From assembly GCA_022648685.1 (NCBI GenBank), contig JALCMW010000003.1:186001-250000 (forward strand): a DNA stretch of 64,000 bases, read 5' to 3'. The notes beneath the pieces are model-generated. The model was not told the DNA's origin and made no database searches. It saw only the letters and a program-made list of their open reading frames with translations. Below, piece after piece: positions 45,584 to 54,971 of the stretch. Position numbers and translations under genes: made by a program. Numbering within the stretch: position 1 is the first letter of the stretch; each line of letters starts with the position of its first letter. Origin of the DNA: Bacteroidales bacterium. Its GTDB lineage: Bacteria > Bacteroidota > Bacteroidia > Bacteroidales > UBA932.

Positions 45584-46021
45584 ATGAAAGATGATAAAGA
45601 GAACATATCAGCTATGCCTTCGGGGGAACATCGTTCGGGGTTCTCTTCGCAGTTTTACGATTATATGAATCCGTTCATGGATTTGAACAGGGAATTGGTG
45701 AAGCATCCCGAGGCTACTTTTTTCGGCCGTGTCACAGGTGACTCTATGGCTGATGCCGGCATATCCGAAGGCGATATCCTTGTTATAGACAAATCCCTGG
45801 ATCCGAAAGAAGGAGATATGGCCGTATGTTTCATAGACGGTGAATTTACGCTTAAATATATCTCATACCATTCTCCGGAAGGCATGAATACTTCAAAAAG
45901 AACCATATTGTGGCTGCTCAATTCCGATAAGACTAATAATCCCGTCTCCATAGATGAATCCTGCCGTTTTACGGTATGGGGAGTCGTTACGTATGTTATT
46001 AAGAAAGTGTCAGGGAAGTGA
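45584..46021 (+). CDS. umuD: UmuD-like SOS mutagenesis protein (LexA-type autoprotease)
   Basis: 145-residue S24 peptidase-like protein that cleaves itself upon RecA activation to form the active partner of UmuC. The Ser-Lys dyad is S54 in VTGDSMADAGISEGD and K91 in EFTLKYIS. The expected cleavage site aligns with S18-G19 (RSGFSSQ), 36 residues before the Ser exactly as in E. coli UmuD, where the pair is Cys24-Gly25. The start at 45584 (MKDDKENIS) follows from the promoter position. It precedes umuC by 16 bases. Confidence 0.92.
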   Translation: MKDDKENISAMPSGEHRSGFSSQFYDYMNPFMDLNRELVKHPEATFFGRVTGDSMADAGISEGDILVIDKSLDPKEGDMAVCFIDGEFTLKYISYHSPEGMNTSKRTILWLLNSDKTNNPVSIDESCRFTVWGVVTYVIKKVSGK

Positions 46022-46037
46022 TCCCCGGAGGTTTCCT

Positions 46038-47300
46038 ATGTATGCACTTGTCGATTGCAATAATTTCTTCGTTTCTTGTGAACGGGCTTTCCAGCCGGAG
46101 CTGGAAGGGAAACCGGTGGTCGTCCTTTCCAACAATGACGGCTGTGTGGTTGCAAGAAGCAACGAAAGCAAGGCCATGGGAATAAAAATGTGCACGCCTT
46201 ACTTCAGGATCAAGGGCCTTTCGGATTCGGGAACCCTGATTGTAAGGTCTTCCAACTATGCCCTTTACGGAGATCTGTCAAAAAGAATAATGTCGATTCT
46301 TGCTTCGTCTGTACCCAAATTGGAAATATATTCCATAGATGAGGCTTTTATGGTAATAAGCGGCATTACCGAGAATGAAATGATCGATATGTCGGGCGAA
46401 ATCGTCGGGAAAATAAGAAAATGGGTGGGAGTTCCGGTCAGCATAGGAATAGCCGAAACCAAAACTCTGGCGAAAATTGCGAATCATTTCGCTAAAAAAT
46501 ATCCGGGCTATCATGGGGTATGTTCCGTAATCGATGAAAAGAAGAGAGACAGGGCCTTGGCTCTTACGGGAATAGGCGATGTATGGGGCATAGGATGGAG
46601 AAATGCTCCCAAACTTGCCGCTTGCGGCATAATGACGGCTTCGGATTTCGTATCCCGTCCGGAAGCATGGGTCAAGAGGAAAATGGGGGTGACGGGGGTC
46701 AGGACATGGCTTGAACTTCAGGGTCACGATTGCCTTAAAGAAAACAAGATCGAAAAACGCAAATCGATATGTACTTCCCGTTCTTTTGCAGAGATGACAG
46801 GAGATGAAGAAGAATTGGCTTCGAGAGTCGCCGATTTTGCCGGAATGTGCGCCCGCAAACTCAGAAGCGAGCATACGGTGGCGTACACTGTAGGGGTCTT
46901 TATCCGTACGAACCGTTTCCGGGATGACATGGAGCAGTATGACTCCATGGCGTCGTTAAGACTGGAAGTTCCCGCAAACAGCACACAGGAAATTGTTTCC
47001 GCAGCTTTGAGTGTTTTGAGGACGCTGTACCGGCCTGAGTATAAATATAAAAAAGCCGGAGTTATAGTTTCGGATATAGTAAGTGACGGAGTCGTGCAGG
47101 GTGCCATTTTCGGGTTCGATGCCGGAACAAGGGAAAAAGAGGATAAATTGTCCGAACTGATGGACAAAATCAACGGTTCGGGAACGAATATTCTCAGATT
47201 GGCTTCACAGAGACCGGGACATTATTCGGACGGTGTAAGGAGCGAGTTCCGGTCAAAGCGGTTTTCTACGGACTGGAATGAATTGATGGAAATCCATTAA
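46038..47300 (+). CDS. umuC: Y-family DNA polymerase UmuC-like (Pol V catalytic subunit)
   Basis: 420-residue error-prone polymerase for translesion synthesis. The N-terminal MYALVDCNNFFVSCERAF and YSIDEAFM carry the catalytic acidic residues (D and DE), with the UmuC signature SNNDGCVVARSNESKAMGI between them. A helix-hairpin-helix region follows (LTGIGDVWGIGWRNAPKL), then the little-finger domain; the C-terminal end has the UmuC-type extension. The start at 46038 has a GGAGG site 8 bases before it. Paired with umuD. It overlaps rpe convergently by 4 bases. Confidence 0.94.
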   Translation: MYALVDCNNFFVSCERAFQPELEGKPVVVLSNNDGCVVARSNESKAMGIKMCTPYFRIKGLSDSGTLIVRSSNYALYGDLSKRIMSILASSVPKLEIYSIDEAFMVISGITENEMIDMSGEIVGKIRKWVGVPVSIGIAETKTLAKIANHFAKKYPGYHGVCSVIDEKKRDRALALTGIGDVWGIGWRNAPKLAACGIMTASDFVSRPEAWVKRKMGVTGVRTWLELQGHDCLKENKIEKRKSICTSRSFAEMTGDEEELASRVADFAGMCARKLRSEHTVAYTVGVFIRTNRFRDDMEQYDSMASLRLEVPANSTQEIVSAALSVLRTLYRPEYKYKKAGVIVSDIVSDGVVQGAIFGFDAGTREKEDKLSELMDKINGSGTNILRLASQRPGHYSDGVRSEFRSKRFSTDWNELMEIH

Positions 47301-47992
47301 ATAGTAATCGCCTTTCTGAATGCAGGAATCGTTTCGGAAAGTTCCATACCTTTCCTGTAAATTCCGGCCGTACCACCTACGAAGATGGAAGCTCCCATCG
47401 CGGCCATTCTTCCGGCCCTTTCGGCGCTTACGCTTCCGTCCACGCTGATTTCGATATTGTCGAATCCTTTCCCGTCGAGATATGCACGTGCCGCTGACAC
47501 TTTGTCCATTATCCCGTCTACCATTTTTGCTCCGGCAAATCCCGGATGCACCAGCATAAGAGTAATCGTGTCAAGATACGGCAGATTCGGCTCCGTAATT
47601 TCCACAGGGGTTTCCGGATTGACCGCCAGACCGAACAAAGATCCGCTGCCATGGACATTTTCACTGAGCTTTTCGTAATCACGCGGTTTTCCCGTGAGTT
47701 TATCTGTGAGTTCGGCGTGGGCTGTGAAGATGTCGCCTTTTCTCAACGTGTATTTTCCGAACATGAGTTCCGGATCTTCCACCATGAAATGGGCATCTAT
47801 CGGCAGCGTTGTTTCTGCCTGCATCGCCTTTATGAAATCCGGTCCGAATGTAAGATTGGGAACGAAATGCGCATCCATTATATCCACATGCAGCATATCC
47901 ACGCCGTTTTTCTCGAGGATACGGATATCCTTTCCAAGATTGAGCAGATCCGAACACATTACGGACACTGAAATTTTATTGCGGTATTTCAT
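47297..47992 (-). CDS. rpe: Ribulose-phosphate 3-epimerase family protein
   Basis: 231-residue TIM-barrel epimerase interconverting ribulose-5-phosphate and xylulose-5-phosphate. Active-site segments: MLHVDIMDAHFVPNLTFGP, PIDAHFMVEDP, LMLVHPGFAGAKMV and EISVDGSVSAERAGRMA. The catalytic Asp residues (VDIMDAH and SVDGS) are kept. LVHPGFAGA replaces the usual SVNPGFGGQ, and VDGSV the usual VDGGI, so an allulose- or other-sugar-phosphate epimerase is possible. The start at 47992 (MKYRNKISV) avoids overlap with the RluA-family gene and removes a 12-residue non-conserved extension. Confidence 0.85.
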   Translation of the reverse strand: MKYRNKISVSVMCSDLLNLGKDIRILEKNGVDMLHVDIMDAHFVPNLTFGPDFIKAMQAETTLPIDAHFMVEDPELMFGKYTLRKGDIFTAHAELTDKLTGKPRDYEKLSENVHGSGSLFGLAVNPETPVEITEPNLPYLDTITLMLVHPGFAGAKMVDGIMDKVSAARAYLDGKGFDNIEISVDGSVSAERAGRMAAMGASIFVGGTAGIYRKGMELSETIPAFRKAITI

Positions 47993-48008
47993 ATTGTGAA
48001 TTGAGTTT

Positions 48009-48722
48009 TTATCCGAATTTTTCCACACCTTTCCAGGATGCAGGCACGGGGGCTGTAACCGTTATTTCCTTTTTTGTCACCGGATGTATGAAAACCACTT
48101 TGCGCGAATGCAGGCATATGCCTCCGTCCGGATTAGAACGCGGAGCGCCATATTTCAGATCCCCTTTTATTTTGCATCCTATTCCGGCAAGCTGGCACCT
48201 TATCTGATGATGGCGGCCGGTCAGCAAAAGCACTTCCACGAGAAAATATCTCTCCGTTTTTCCTATCAATTTATATTTCAATTTCGCTTCCTTTGCATTC
48301 TCAACAGGCCCTTTTTCAATGAAAGATTTGTTGATCCTCTCGTTTCTTACCAGATAATTGTCCAGTTCGCTTTCTTCGACGGCAGGAGCCTGGCAGCATA
48401 GTGCCCAATAGATCTTATGTACTTGTCCTTCCCTGAACATCCCGGTCAGCCTTTCCAGTGCTTTGGACGTTTTTGCGAGGATGGTTATGCCGCTTACAGG
48501 CCTGTCCAGACGGTGGGGAATGCCCAGAAACACTTTTCCCGGTTTGCCATCCCTTTTTGCTATTAAGGCCTTGTATTTGTCCGCAACAGTTTCGTCTCCT
48601 GTCTTGTCGCCTTGTACTATTTCCCCTACTCTCTTGTTTATAATGAGAATATGATTGTCTTCATAAAGAATCCTCGAAGAAAGGTCATCATATTCCGCAG
48701 CCGGCAGTTCCCTGTATTCCAT
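48009..48722 (-). CDS. RluA-family RNA pseudouridine synthase
   Basis: 237-residue pseudouridine synthase without an S4 domain. The catalytic Asp lies in HRLDRPVSGITILAKT, and further motifs are IYWALC (K-x-Y type) and VLLLTGRHHQIRCQLA (R-x-H-Q-I-R). The start at 48722 (MEYRELPAAEYD) is preferred over the frame start at 48764 because the promoter element lies between them. The target RNA cannot be assigned. It is 16 bases upstream of rpe on the same strand and likely shares its transcript. Confidence 0.92.
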   Translation of the reverse strand: MEYRELPAAEYDDLSSRILYEDNHILIINKRVGEIVQGDKTGDETVADKYKALIAKRDGKPGKVFLGIPHRLDRPVSGITILAKTSKALERLTGMFREGQVHKIYWALCCQAPAVEESELDNYLVRNERINKSFIEKGPVENAKEAKLKYKLIGKTERYFLVEVLLLTGRHHQIRCQLAGIGCKIKGDLKYGAPRSNPDGGICLHSRKVVFIHPVTKKEITVTAPVPASWKGVEKFG

Positions 48723-48741
48723 AATTGAATTTTTAACTCTG

Positions 48742-48749
48742 CAAAAATA
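48742..48749 (-). promoter_or_regulatory. Putative -7 element for the RluA-family/rpe unit
   Basis: Minus-strand TATTTTTG matches TAnnTTTG, 20-27 bases before the ATG at 48722. Confidence 0.45.
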
Positions 48750-48770
48750 GCAATATGAAATCAATTATCT

Positions 48771-48832
48771 TGTCAATCGGCATGACATTTTGACATAAAA
48801 CGGGATTTCTTCGGCAATGGCACAACATTGGT
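48771..48832 (+). promoter_or_regulatory. Candidate stress-control region upstream of dnaK
   Basis: TGTCA at 48771-48775 and TGACA at 48783-48787 form an inverted repeat with a 7-base centre; GACATTTTGAC at 48784-48794 is one base from the GACATTTTGTC present before hsp20. At 48818-48832 lies TGGCAC-N5-TGGT, resembling a sigma-54 promoter with a perfect -24 part and an imperfect -12 part. No TAnnTTTG box is found before dnaK. Inference only. Confidence 0.4.
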
Positions 48833-48903
48833 TATTACTCTGACGTCGGATCGGAAGATCCCGCTAAAAGAATTTTACGGAATATAAATTAGGAGAAAAT
48901 ATT

Positions 48904-50793
48904 ATGGGAAAAATCATTGGAATTGATTTAGGTACAACTAATTCTTGTGTGGCGGTAATGGAAGGCAACCAACCTACCGTCATAATAAATAATGAAGGCG
49001 AGAGGACAACGCCTTCAGTCGTGGCTTTCACCGACGGCGGCGAAAGGAAGATCGGCAATCCTGCAAAAAGACAGGCTATCACCAATCCCAAGAACACGAT
49101 ATTCTCCATAAAGAGATTCATGGGAGAAACTTACGACCGTGTAACGAAAGAAATATCCAGAGTTCCATATACTGTCGAAAAAGGGGAAAACAATACTCCG
49201 AGGGTAAAAATCGAAGATCGTCTTTATTCTCCGCAGGAGATATCAGCAATGATTCTCCAGAAGATGAAAAAGACAGCGGAAGATTATCTCAGACAGCCTG
49301 TTACCGAGGCCGTCATAACTGTTCCGGCATATTTTTCCGATTCTCAGAGACAGGCTACCAAAGAGGCCGGTAAAATCGCCGGACTCGATGTCAAGAGAAT
49401 TATAAACGAACCTACAGCTGCTGCATTGGCCTACGGTCTGGACAAGAAAAACAAGGATATGAAAGTGGCCGTCTACGATTTGGGCGGCGGCACATTCGAT
49501 ATTTCCATTCTCGAATTGGGCGGCGGAGTATTCGAAGTCAAGGCTACCAACGGAGACACCCATCTGGGAGGTGACGATTTCGACCAGGTTATCATAGACT
49601 GGCTTGCCCAGGAATTCGCTTCCGAAAACGGGGGCGTGGATCTGAAAAAAGATCCTATGGCACTCCAGAGACTAAAGGAAGCAGCTGAAAAGGCCAAGAT
49701 AGAGTTGTCGAATCAGACATCTTCCGAAATCAACCTTCCTTATATCATGCCTGTGGACGGTGTGCCTAAGCATTTGGTAAAGACGCTTTCACGGGCCAAA
49801 TTCGAACAACTTTGCGACGATTTGTTCCAAAGAACGATAGAGCCATGCCGCAAGGCATTGTCTGATGCCCATTTGAATTCTTCAGATATTGACGAAGTCC
49901 TTTTGGTCGGCGGTTCCACCCGTATTCCGAAAGTACAGGAGATAGTAAAGAGCTTCTTTGGCAAAGAGCCTAACAGGAGCGTCAATCCGGACGAAGTCGT
50001 TGCCATCGGCGCTTCCATACAGGGCGGAGTGCTTGCAGGAGATGTAAAGGATGTACTTCTGCTGGATGTCACCCCTCTTTCTCTCGGTATCGAGACTTTG
50101 GGCGGAGTGATGACAAAGCTGATAGAGTCCAATACGACTATTCCTACGCGTAAATCGCAGGTATTCTCCACGGCTGCAGACAATCAGCCGTCGGTTGAAA
50201 TCCATGTGCTTCAGGGAGAGCGTTCCATGGCCAAGGATAATAAGGAAATAGGTCTTTTCCATCTTGACGGGATCGCTCCCGCTCCGAGGGGGATTCCTCA
50301 GATAGAAGTGACTTTTGATATAGATGCAAACGGTATTCTGAACGTATCCGCAAAGGATAAAGCCACAGGCAAGGAACAGAAGATCCGTATCGAGGCTTCC
50401 TCAGGGCTCAGTGAAGACGAGATCAAAAAAATGAGGGATGAAGCCAAAGCTAATGAAGCTGCGGATAAGGCTGAAAAGGAAAAGATAGACAAGATCAACA
50501 ATGCCGATGCTCTTTGCTTCCAGTCCGACAAGAATCTGAAAGATTACGGGGACAAGATTCCGTCCGATAAAAAAGGCGCGATCGAATCCGCCCTGTCAAG
50601 CTTGAAGGAGGCTGTGAAGAGTCAGAACCCGGGTGATATAGACAAATATACCGAAGAGCTTAACAAAGCCTGGAATGCCGCTTCGGAAGATATGGCGCGT
50701 GCCGCTCAGGCTGCAGGACAGCAAGGTCCTCAAGGCCCTCAAGGTCCGCAGGGACCTCAGGGGGGAAACAACCAGGGCCCTGACGAACAGTAA
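48904..50793 (+). CDS. dnaK: Chaperone protein DnaK (Hsp70)
   Basis: 629-residue Hsp70 that binds and releases unfolded polypeptides in an ATP cycle with DnaJ and GrpE. The ATPase domain begins [20 protein letters not shown] and has [14 protein letters not shown] and [14 protein letters not shown]; the interdomain linker is [19 protein letters not shown], then the substrate domain. The lid ends in a G-P-Q repeat tail ([19 protein letters not shown]) rather than the acidic EEV-type end normal for DnaK. The four GPQ units use different codons, so they are not a recent slippage product. No dnaJ or grpE is adjacent. It is followed by a terminator. Confidence 0.97.
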   Translation: MGKIIGIDLGTTNSCVAVMEGNQPTVIINNEGERTTPSVVAFTDGGERKIGNPAKRQAITNPKNTIFSIKRFMGETYDRVTKEISRVPYTVEKGENNTPRVKIEDRLYSPQEISAMILQKMKKTAEDYLRQPVTEAVITVPAYFSDSQRQATKEAGKIAGLDVKRIINEPTAAALAYGLDKKNKDMKVAVYDLGGGTFDISILELGGGVFEVKATNGDTHLGGDDFDQVIIDWLAQEFASENGGVDLKKDPMALQRLKEAAEKAKIELSNQTSSEINLPYIMPVDGVPKHLVKTLSRAKFEQLCDDLFQRTIEPCRKALSDAHLNSSDIDEVLLVGGSTRIPKVQEIVKSFFGKEPNRSVNPDEVVAIGASIQGGVLAGDVKDVLLLDVTPLSLGIETLGGVMTKLIESNTTIPTRKSQVFSTAADNQPSVEIHVLQGERSMAKDNKEIGLFHLDGIAPAPRGIPQIEVTFDIDANGILNVSAKDKATGKEQKIRIEASSGLSEDEIKKMRDEAKANEAADKAEKEKIDKINNADALCFQSDKNLKDYGDKIPSDKKGAIESALSSLKEAVKSQNPGDIDKYTEELNKAWNAASEDMARAAQAAGQQGPQGPQGPQGPQGGNNQGPDEQ

Positions 50794-50822
50794 CAAACCG
50801 TTTTCCGGCGAATATATTCTAA

Positions 50823-50858
50823 ATGCGGAATCACATATCGTGGTTCCGTATTTTTTTT
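50823..50858 (+). terminator. Rho-independent terminator after dnaK
   Basis: A 12-bp stem (50823-50834 with 50840-50851, two G-U pairs) and 5-base loop, followed by a run of eight T starting at 50851. Confidence 0.85.
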
Positions 50859-50890
50859 GATTTGTACGCTGAAAAACCGGCTTATTTTAA

Positions 50891-50898
50891 TAAATTTG
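50891..50898 (+). promoter_or_regulatory. Putative -7 element for purC
   Basis: TAAATTTG matches TAnnTTTG, 34-41 bases before the ATG at 50932. The nearest TTTG upstream (50861-50864) has a long 26-base spacer. Confidence 0.45.
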
Positions 50899-50931
50899 TC
50901 GTCTCGAAAGAAATTAATTTATCATAATAGC

Positions 50932-51870
50932 ATGGAAGCAATTGTCAAAACCGATTTCCATTTTCCCGGTCAGGTCGGGAAATACGTCGGAAAGGTGCGT
51001 GATGTCTATGACATCGATGGAAAGTATCTTGTTATGGTCGCAACGGACCGGATTTCCGCCTTCGATGTGGTACTGCCGAAAGGAATTCCTTTCAAGGGGC
51101 AGATATTGAACCGGATAGCATCCAAATTCCTGGATGCTGCCTCTGATATAGTCCCGAATTGGAAAATCGCCGTTCCGGATCCGAATGTCACGTTAGGGTA
51201 CAAATGCGAACCTTTCAAAGTGGAGATGGTGATCAGGGGTTATCTTGCCGGACATGCATGGCGGGAATATTCCGAAGGGAAAAGGACTTTGTGCGGGGAA
51301 GTGATGCCTGAAGGTCTGACCGAAGGCTGCAGATTCCCCGAGCCTCTCATAACACCTACATCAAAGGCTGCTGCAGGCCATGACGAAGACATTTCCAAAG
51401 AAGAAATTATCGCCGGAGGACTCGTGGGAAAGGAAGATTACGAGAAGATGGAAGAATATACGAGGCTGATATACCGCAGAGGCTGTGAAATGGCTTCGCG
51501 GATGGGGCTTATCCTTGTCGATACCAAATATGAATTCGGAAAGAAGGACGGACGCATATTCCTTATGGACGAAGTGCATACTCCGGATTCGTCACGTTAT
51601 TATTATGCCGACGGATATGAAGAACGTCTGGAAAAAGGCGAACGCCAGAAGCAACTGTCCAAAGAGTTCGTACGCGAATGGCTTATGGCTAACGGTTTCC
51701 AGGGAAAAAGCGGGCAGAAAGTACCCGAAATGACCCCGGAAGTGGTCTCGCATATCACTGACAGATATATTGAACTGTTTGAAAAGATCACAGGTGAGAA
51801 ATTCGAACGTTCCGATTATACTTCTTCCGCGATGGAAAGCCATGTTTCCGAATATCTGGAAAATCTTTAG
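50932..51870 (+). CDS. purC: Phosphoribosylaminoimidazole-succinocarboxamide synthase
   Basis: 312-residue SAICAR synthetase, an ATP-dependent ligase joining CAIR and aspartate in purine synthesis. Typical segments: [28 protein letters not shown] at the N-terminus, [31 protein letters not shown] and [20 protein letters not shown]. This is the longer form with SAICAR signature 2. The start at 50932 (MEAIVKTDF) follows a TAAATTTG box; the longer frame from 50857 lies on the terminator. Overlaps the convergent OMP gene by 4 bases. Confidence 0.95.
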   Translation: MEAIVKTDFHFPGQVGKYVGKVRDVYDIDGKYLVMVATDRISAFDVVLPKGIPFKGQILNRIASKFLDAASDIVPNWKIAVPDPNVTLGYKCEPFKVEMVIRGYLAGHAWREYSEGKRTLCGEVMPEGLTEGCRFPEPLITPTSKAAAGHDEDISKEEIIAGGLVGKEDYEKMEEYTRLIYRRGCEMASRMGLILVDTKYEFGKKDGRIFLMDEVHTPDSSRYYYADGYEERLEKGERQKQLSKEFVREWLMANGFQGKSGQKVPEMTPEVVSHITDRYIELFEKITGEKFERSDYTSSAMESHVSEYLENL

Positions 51871-54659
51871 ATCGGATTTTCCATATCTCCGTTGTTCAGA
51901 CCTCTTTGGAACGAAACCGGAGACTTTTCCTTGTTGAGACGGAAACTCAGATTGAACATGAAATACCTGCCGTAAGAAGGCGTCCAGGTCTGTGAAATAC
52001 TGTTGTTGGAAACCAGCATTTTGTATAATGAGCCTTTGTTCAGCAGGTCGTGTCCCGACAGGCTTAGAGTCATTCTCTTTTTCATCAGGGTACAACCGAT
52101 GACCACATTGAGATTCTGAGTTTTCGTATTCATTCCGTAATTGGAAAAGAATCTGTACATTCCGTAATCATATCTTATATCGGAGAAGCCGTATTTGAGG
52201 AATCTGAAACTTCCCGAGAGTGTAAGATCCTCGGTAATAGCGTCTGACAGTACTGTTCCATAGCTGTTCTTGTTGTGATTATAAGATGTCATGGAATAGA
52301 TGTAAAATTTTATGTGTTTGTCCAAGGTTCCACCTATAGTAACTTTGACCCCGGGTGCCATTTTGGTGATTCTGTTGAGTTTTTCTCCGTTGTATTGAGG
52401 CTTCTTGCTGAAATCCAATGCAGCTGTTACTCTGTACGACCCTTTGATTTTGTTTATCCTTCCACAAACTCCGGCATAGCTTTCCGTTGCGAATGTCCCG
52501 GATACGTTTTCATAAGAATATAACGTGGCTCCTTTCTGAACTGTATATCCGCCGGTCTGATCGTCTATGACACCGGAATCGTTGAAATATTCCGATTTCC
52601 GGACGATATCGTTTGACACATAAATGAGAGATAGATGAGACAGAAATGCAAATCCGTTCTTTTGAGGGATAGTATTATAACTGATGTTTAAGTTATTGGT
52701 GTAAGACTGTTTTAAAGACGGATTCCCTATTCTGAGGAAAAGGGGATTCGTGTCGTCTACCCTGTCCCTCAATTGTTCCATGGATGGCAGTGCCGTTTCT
52801 GTTTTGTAATGTATCGTTAACCTGTTTTTATATCTTAAGGTTAATTGCGGAAGAATAGATGTGAAGCTCTTGCTGTATTCCGGTATGTCTTCCGGAATAC
52901 GTTCTGTATCCTTAGGCCTGTTGTTTCCCAGCTCTATTCTTGTTGAAATGAGTAAATCCCGGTTTTGAAAAATGCTTTCCCCCGATATATACTGGTTGAA
53001 ATAGGAATAAGTATAGTCGAAAGTATTTGCCGTAACCGTGTTCCGATTGTTTCCCAGAAGGTCGATTGCGGTTTGCAGCTTTTTTTCTGAAGAATATCCG
53101 GTACCATATGCGAAATCTATTTCCTCCGTGTACCGGTCTGTGTTTTTCAGGATATAGTTGAAGCTCAGAGAGCCGTGTGCATCTATTTGTTTGCCGGTGA
53201 AGTCTGTAGTAATGTATCTTCTGTTATATGAAGATTTCAATGTATCGAGGATAGCGGAGACATCGGTCGAATTCCCTGTCGTCACACTCAAGTTTAATTC
53301 TGGAAAAAAACCATTAAAGGTCTCATTGTCACTCCAGTTCAATTGCTCATATAATTTCCAGTCTTTTCCCCTGGATTTCGTGAATGCATCCGAAATGGAA
53401 GAGATGTTGTTTCCTGAAGTGTCTATCCTTTCGTATTTCCTGTTTCTGTCCGTCAGTTTCGAAATCGAAATCTCGTTTGTCCATAAAATGCTTTTCAGAG
53501 GTGAATGCTGGAGATTCAACATTATGGACAGATAGTGGGAAGATCCGTTCGACGATGATGCCGAAGTATCGGTATAAGACATCAGGGGATTATCGTCGGT
53601 AGCAAAGTATTGTGCCGAGGAATGGGATCCTGACTTTTTGTAATTTTTATTGAACGAATATTTGACATCCAGGCTGTTTCCCAGTTTTCTGCCATTCCAG
53701 TATTTCTTTATTCCCGTTTGAACGGCCGAACTTTCGTCATAATCGTTCAAACCTCCTGAAGCATTTGTAATTGTCGAAATGTTGTTTGATGTCCTGTCGA
53801 TGTTGTTGGTACAGGCGTTTACATAGAAAAGAAACATTTCAGAGTAGAAATTGGAAGTGATGCCGGTTCCGTACCTAAGCTGCGGTTTCCCGTCCTCTTC
53901 CTTTTTCTGATCCGCTCCCGCACTTGCCAATACTCTTGTGTCCCAGGCTGAAATGATTTTGTTTTTGGTCAGGATATCCATTACTTTGTTCTTGTTGCTA
54001 TTCTTCAATCCTCTTTTCTTTGCCAGATCGGTCTGTTCGTCATATACTTTTATATTTGTGACATTATCTGCTGAGATTGTGTTGAATGCGGACAGGGGAT
54101 TGTCGCCGAATACCAGAGTTCCGTTTACATAAGTCCTGCTGATCTTCTCATTGTTCATGTATATTTTCCCGTTTTCTATTCTCATCCCCGGCAGCTGTTT
54201 CAGGATTTCAATTGCATCGTCTCCGGACAAAGTCCTTACAGCTGCGGTATTGAAGATCAACGTATCTCCTTTCTTCTGCATGAGAGAAGCTTCGGCAGTG
54301 ACTTTGGCCCCCCTGAGCTCTTCTTTTTCTTCTGTCATTTTGATTATCAGGGAATTATCGCCCGGAATAGTTTCGAATGATTTTTCGAAAGGGACAAAGC
54401 CTATGCATGTCGCTTTTAGTGTGACCGTTCCTGTTTTGATGGCCGGAAATTTGAATAGTCCATAATATCCGCTAATTGTATATGAAGTATCTTTGCCGTT
54501 TATCAGCATCAGGGAAGCGGATTTTATTCCGAGATTTAAACTTTTGTCCAGAATCGTTCCTTGTACTACGGCCTCTTTTTGTTGACCGAACAATAAAACA
54601 GGACTTTGTATCAGACAAAGTCCTGCAATAAGAATCGACAGGAAATATATTTTCTTCAT
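51867..54659 (-). CDS. Outer membrane beta-barrel protein with carboxypeptidase-regulatory-like N-domain (TonB-receptor-like)
   Basis: 930-residue exported protein; signal peptide [25 protein letters not shown]. Residues 30-115 are a CarboxypepD_reg-like beta-sandwich ([25 protein letters not shown]). A plug-like part follows ([35 protein letters not shown]), then a long beta-barrel of the OMP_b-brl_3 type ending in F ([13 protein letters not shown]). There is no susD partner, so it is not a SusC-type glycan receptor; it may be a receptor or structural barrel. The start at 54659 is at the signal peptide. Convergent with purC. Confidence 0.85.
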   Translation of the reverse strand: MKKIYFLSILIAGLCLIQSPVLLFGQQKEAVVQGTILDKSLNLGIKSASLMLINGKDTSYTISGYYGLFKFPAIKTGTVTLKATCIGFVPFEKSFETIPGDNSLIIKMTEEKEELRGAKVTAEASLMQKKGDTLIFNTAAVRTLSGDDAIEILKQLPGMRIENGKIYMNNEKISRTYVNGTLVFGDNPLSAFNTISADNVTNIKVYDEQTDLAKKRGLKNSNKNKVMDILTKNKIISAWDTRVLASAGADQKKEEDGKPQLRYGTGITSNFYSEMFLFYVNACTNNIDRTSNNISTITNASGGLNDYDESSAVQTGIKKYWNGRKLGNSLDVKYSFNKNYKKSGSHSSAQYFATDDNPLMSYTDTSASSSNGSSHYLSIMLNLQHSPLKSILWTNEISISKLTDRNRKYERIDTSGNNISSISDAFTKSRGKDWKLYEQLNWSDNETFNGFFPELNLSVTTGNSTDVSAILDTLKSSYNRRYITTDFTGKQIDAHGSLSFNYILKNTDRYTEEIDFAYGTGYSSEKKLQTAIDLLGNNRNTVTANTFDYTYSYFNQYISGESIFQNRDLLISTRIELGNNRPKDTERIPEDIPEYSKSFTSILPQLTLRYKNRLTIHYKTETALPSMEQLRDRVDDTNPLFLRIGNPSLKQSYTNNLNISYNTIPQKNGFAFLSHLSLIYVSNDIVRKSEYFNDSGVIDDQTGGYTVQKGATLYSYENVSGTFATESYAGVCGRINKIKGSYRVTAALDFSKKPQYNGEKLNRITKMAPGVKVTIGGTLDKHIKFYIYSMTSYNHNKNSYGTVLSDAITEDLTLSGSFRFLKYGFSDIRYDYGMYRFFSNYGMNTKTQNLNVVIGCTLMKKRMTLSLSGHDLLNKGSLYKMLVSNNSISQTWTPSYGRYFMFNLSFRLNKEKSPVSFQRGLNNGDMENPI

Positions 54660-54971
54660 TACTTTGAATTCTTTCCTCGAATAAATTGTTATTTCTTCTT
54701 GACTGCTTTCTTTACTGATAAAAGAACCCAAAAAAACTTTTTCATGATATAGTTGGTTTCAAATTGATAATACTAATATAGAGAATTAATCGGCAGGTTG
54801 TCTTCTTGAATTTCGTTAAACCGTTTTTCAATTACTGATGTGGAAGTGGTCTCGGTTTCCGTAATCGCGACTTGCCATGTCCCCTTCTATTTCCGTTTGG
54901 TTTGATGCATCAAAAAAAAGCGGCCGAAAAATGATATCGGCCGCCTTTTTCGTGTCATGTAATCTTATTGA
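54660..54971. other. Intergenic region between the OMP gene and the GDPD-GH31 gene
   Basis: 312 bases holding the upstream region of the OMP gene and, near its right end, the terminator of the GDPD-GH31 gene. I see no exact TAnnTTTG box for the OMP gene and no further gene. An 80-residue plus-strand open frame starting at 54877 runs through the terminator and is not credible. Confidence 0.6.
54912..54950 (-). terminator. Bidirectional terminator downstream of the GDPD-GH31 gene
   Basis: 8-bp GC-rich stem GCGGCCGA / TCGGCCGC (54920-54927, 54937-54944) with flanking A-run (54912-54919) and T-run (54946-54950). It ends the minus-strand GH31 transcript. Confidence 0.88.

Noticed and set aside
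48771..48795. CIRCE element before dnaK
   Set aside because: The repeat does not match TTAGCACTC-N9-GAGTGCTAA.
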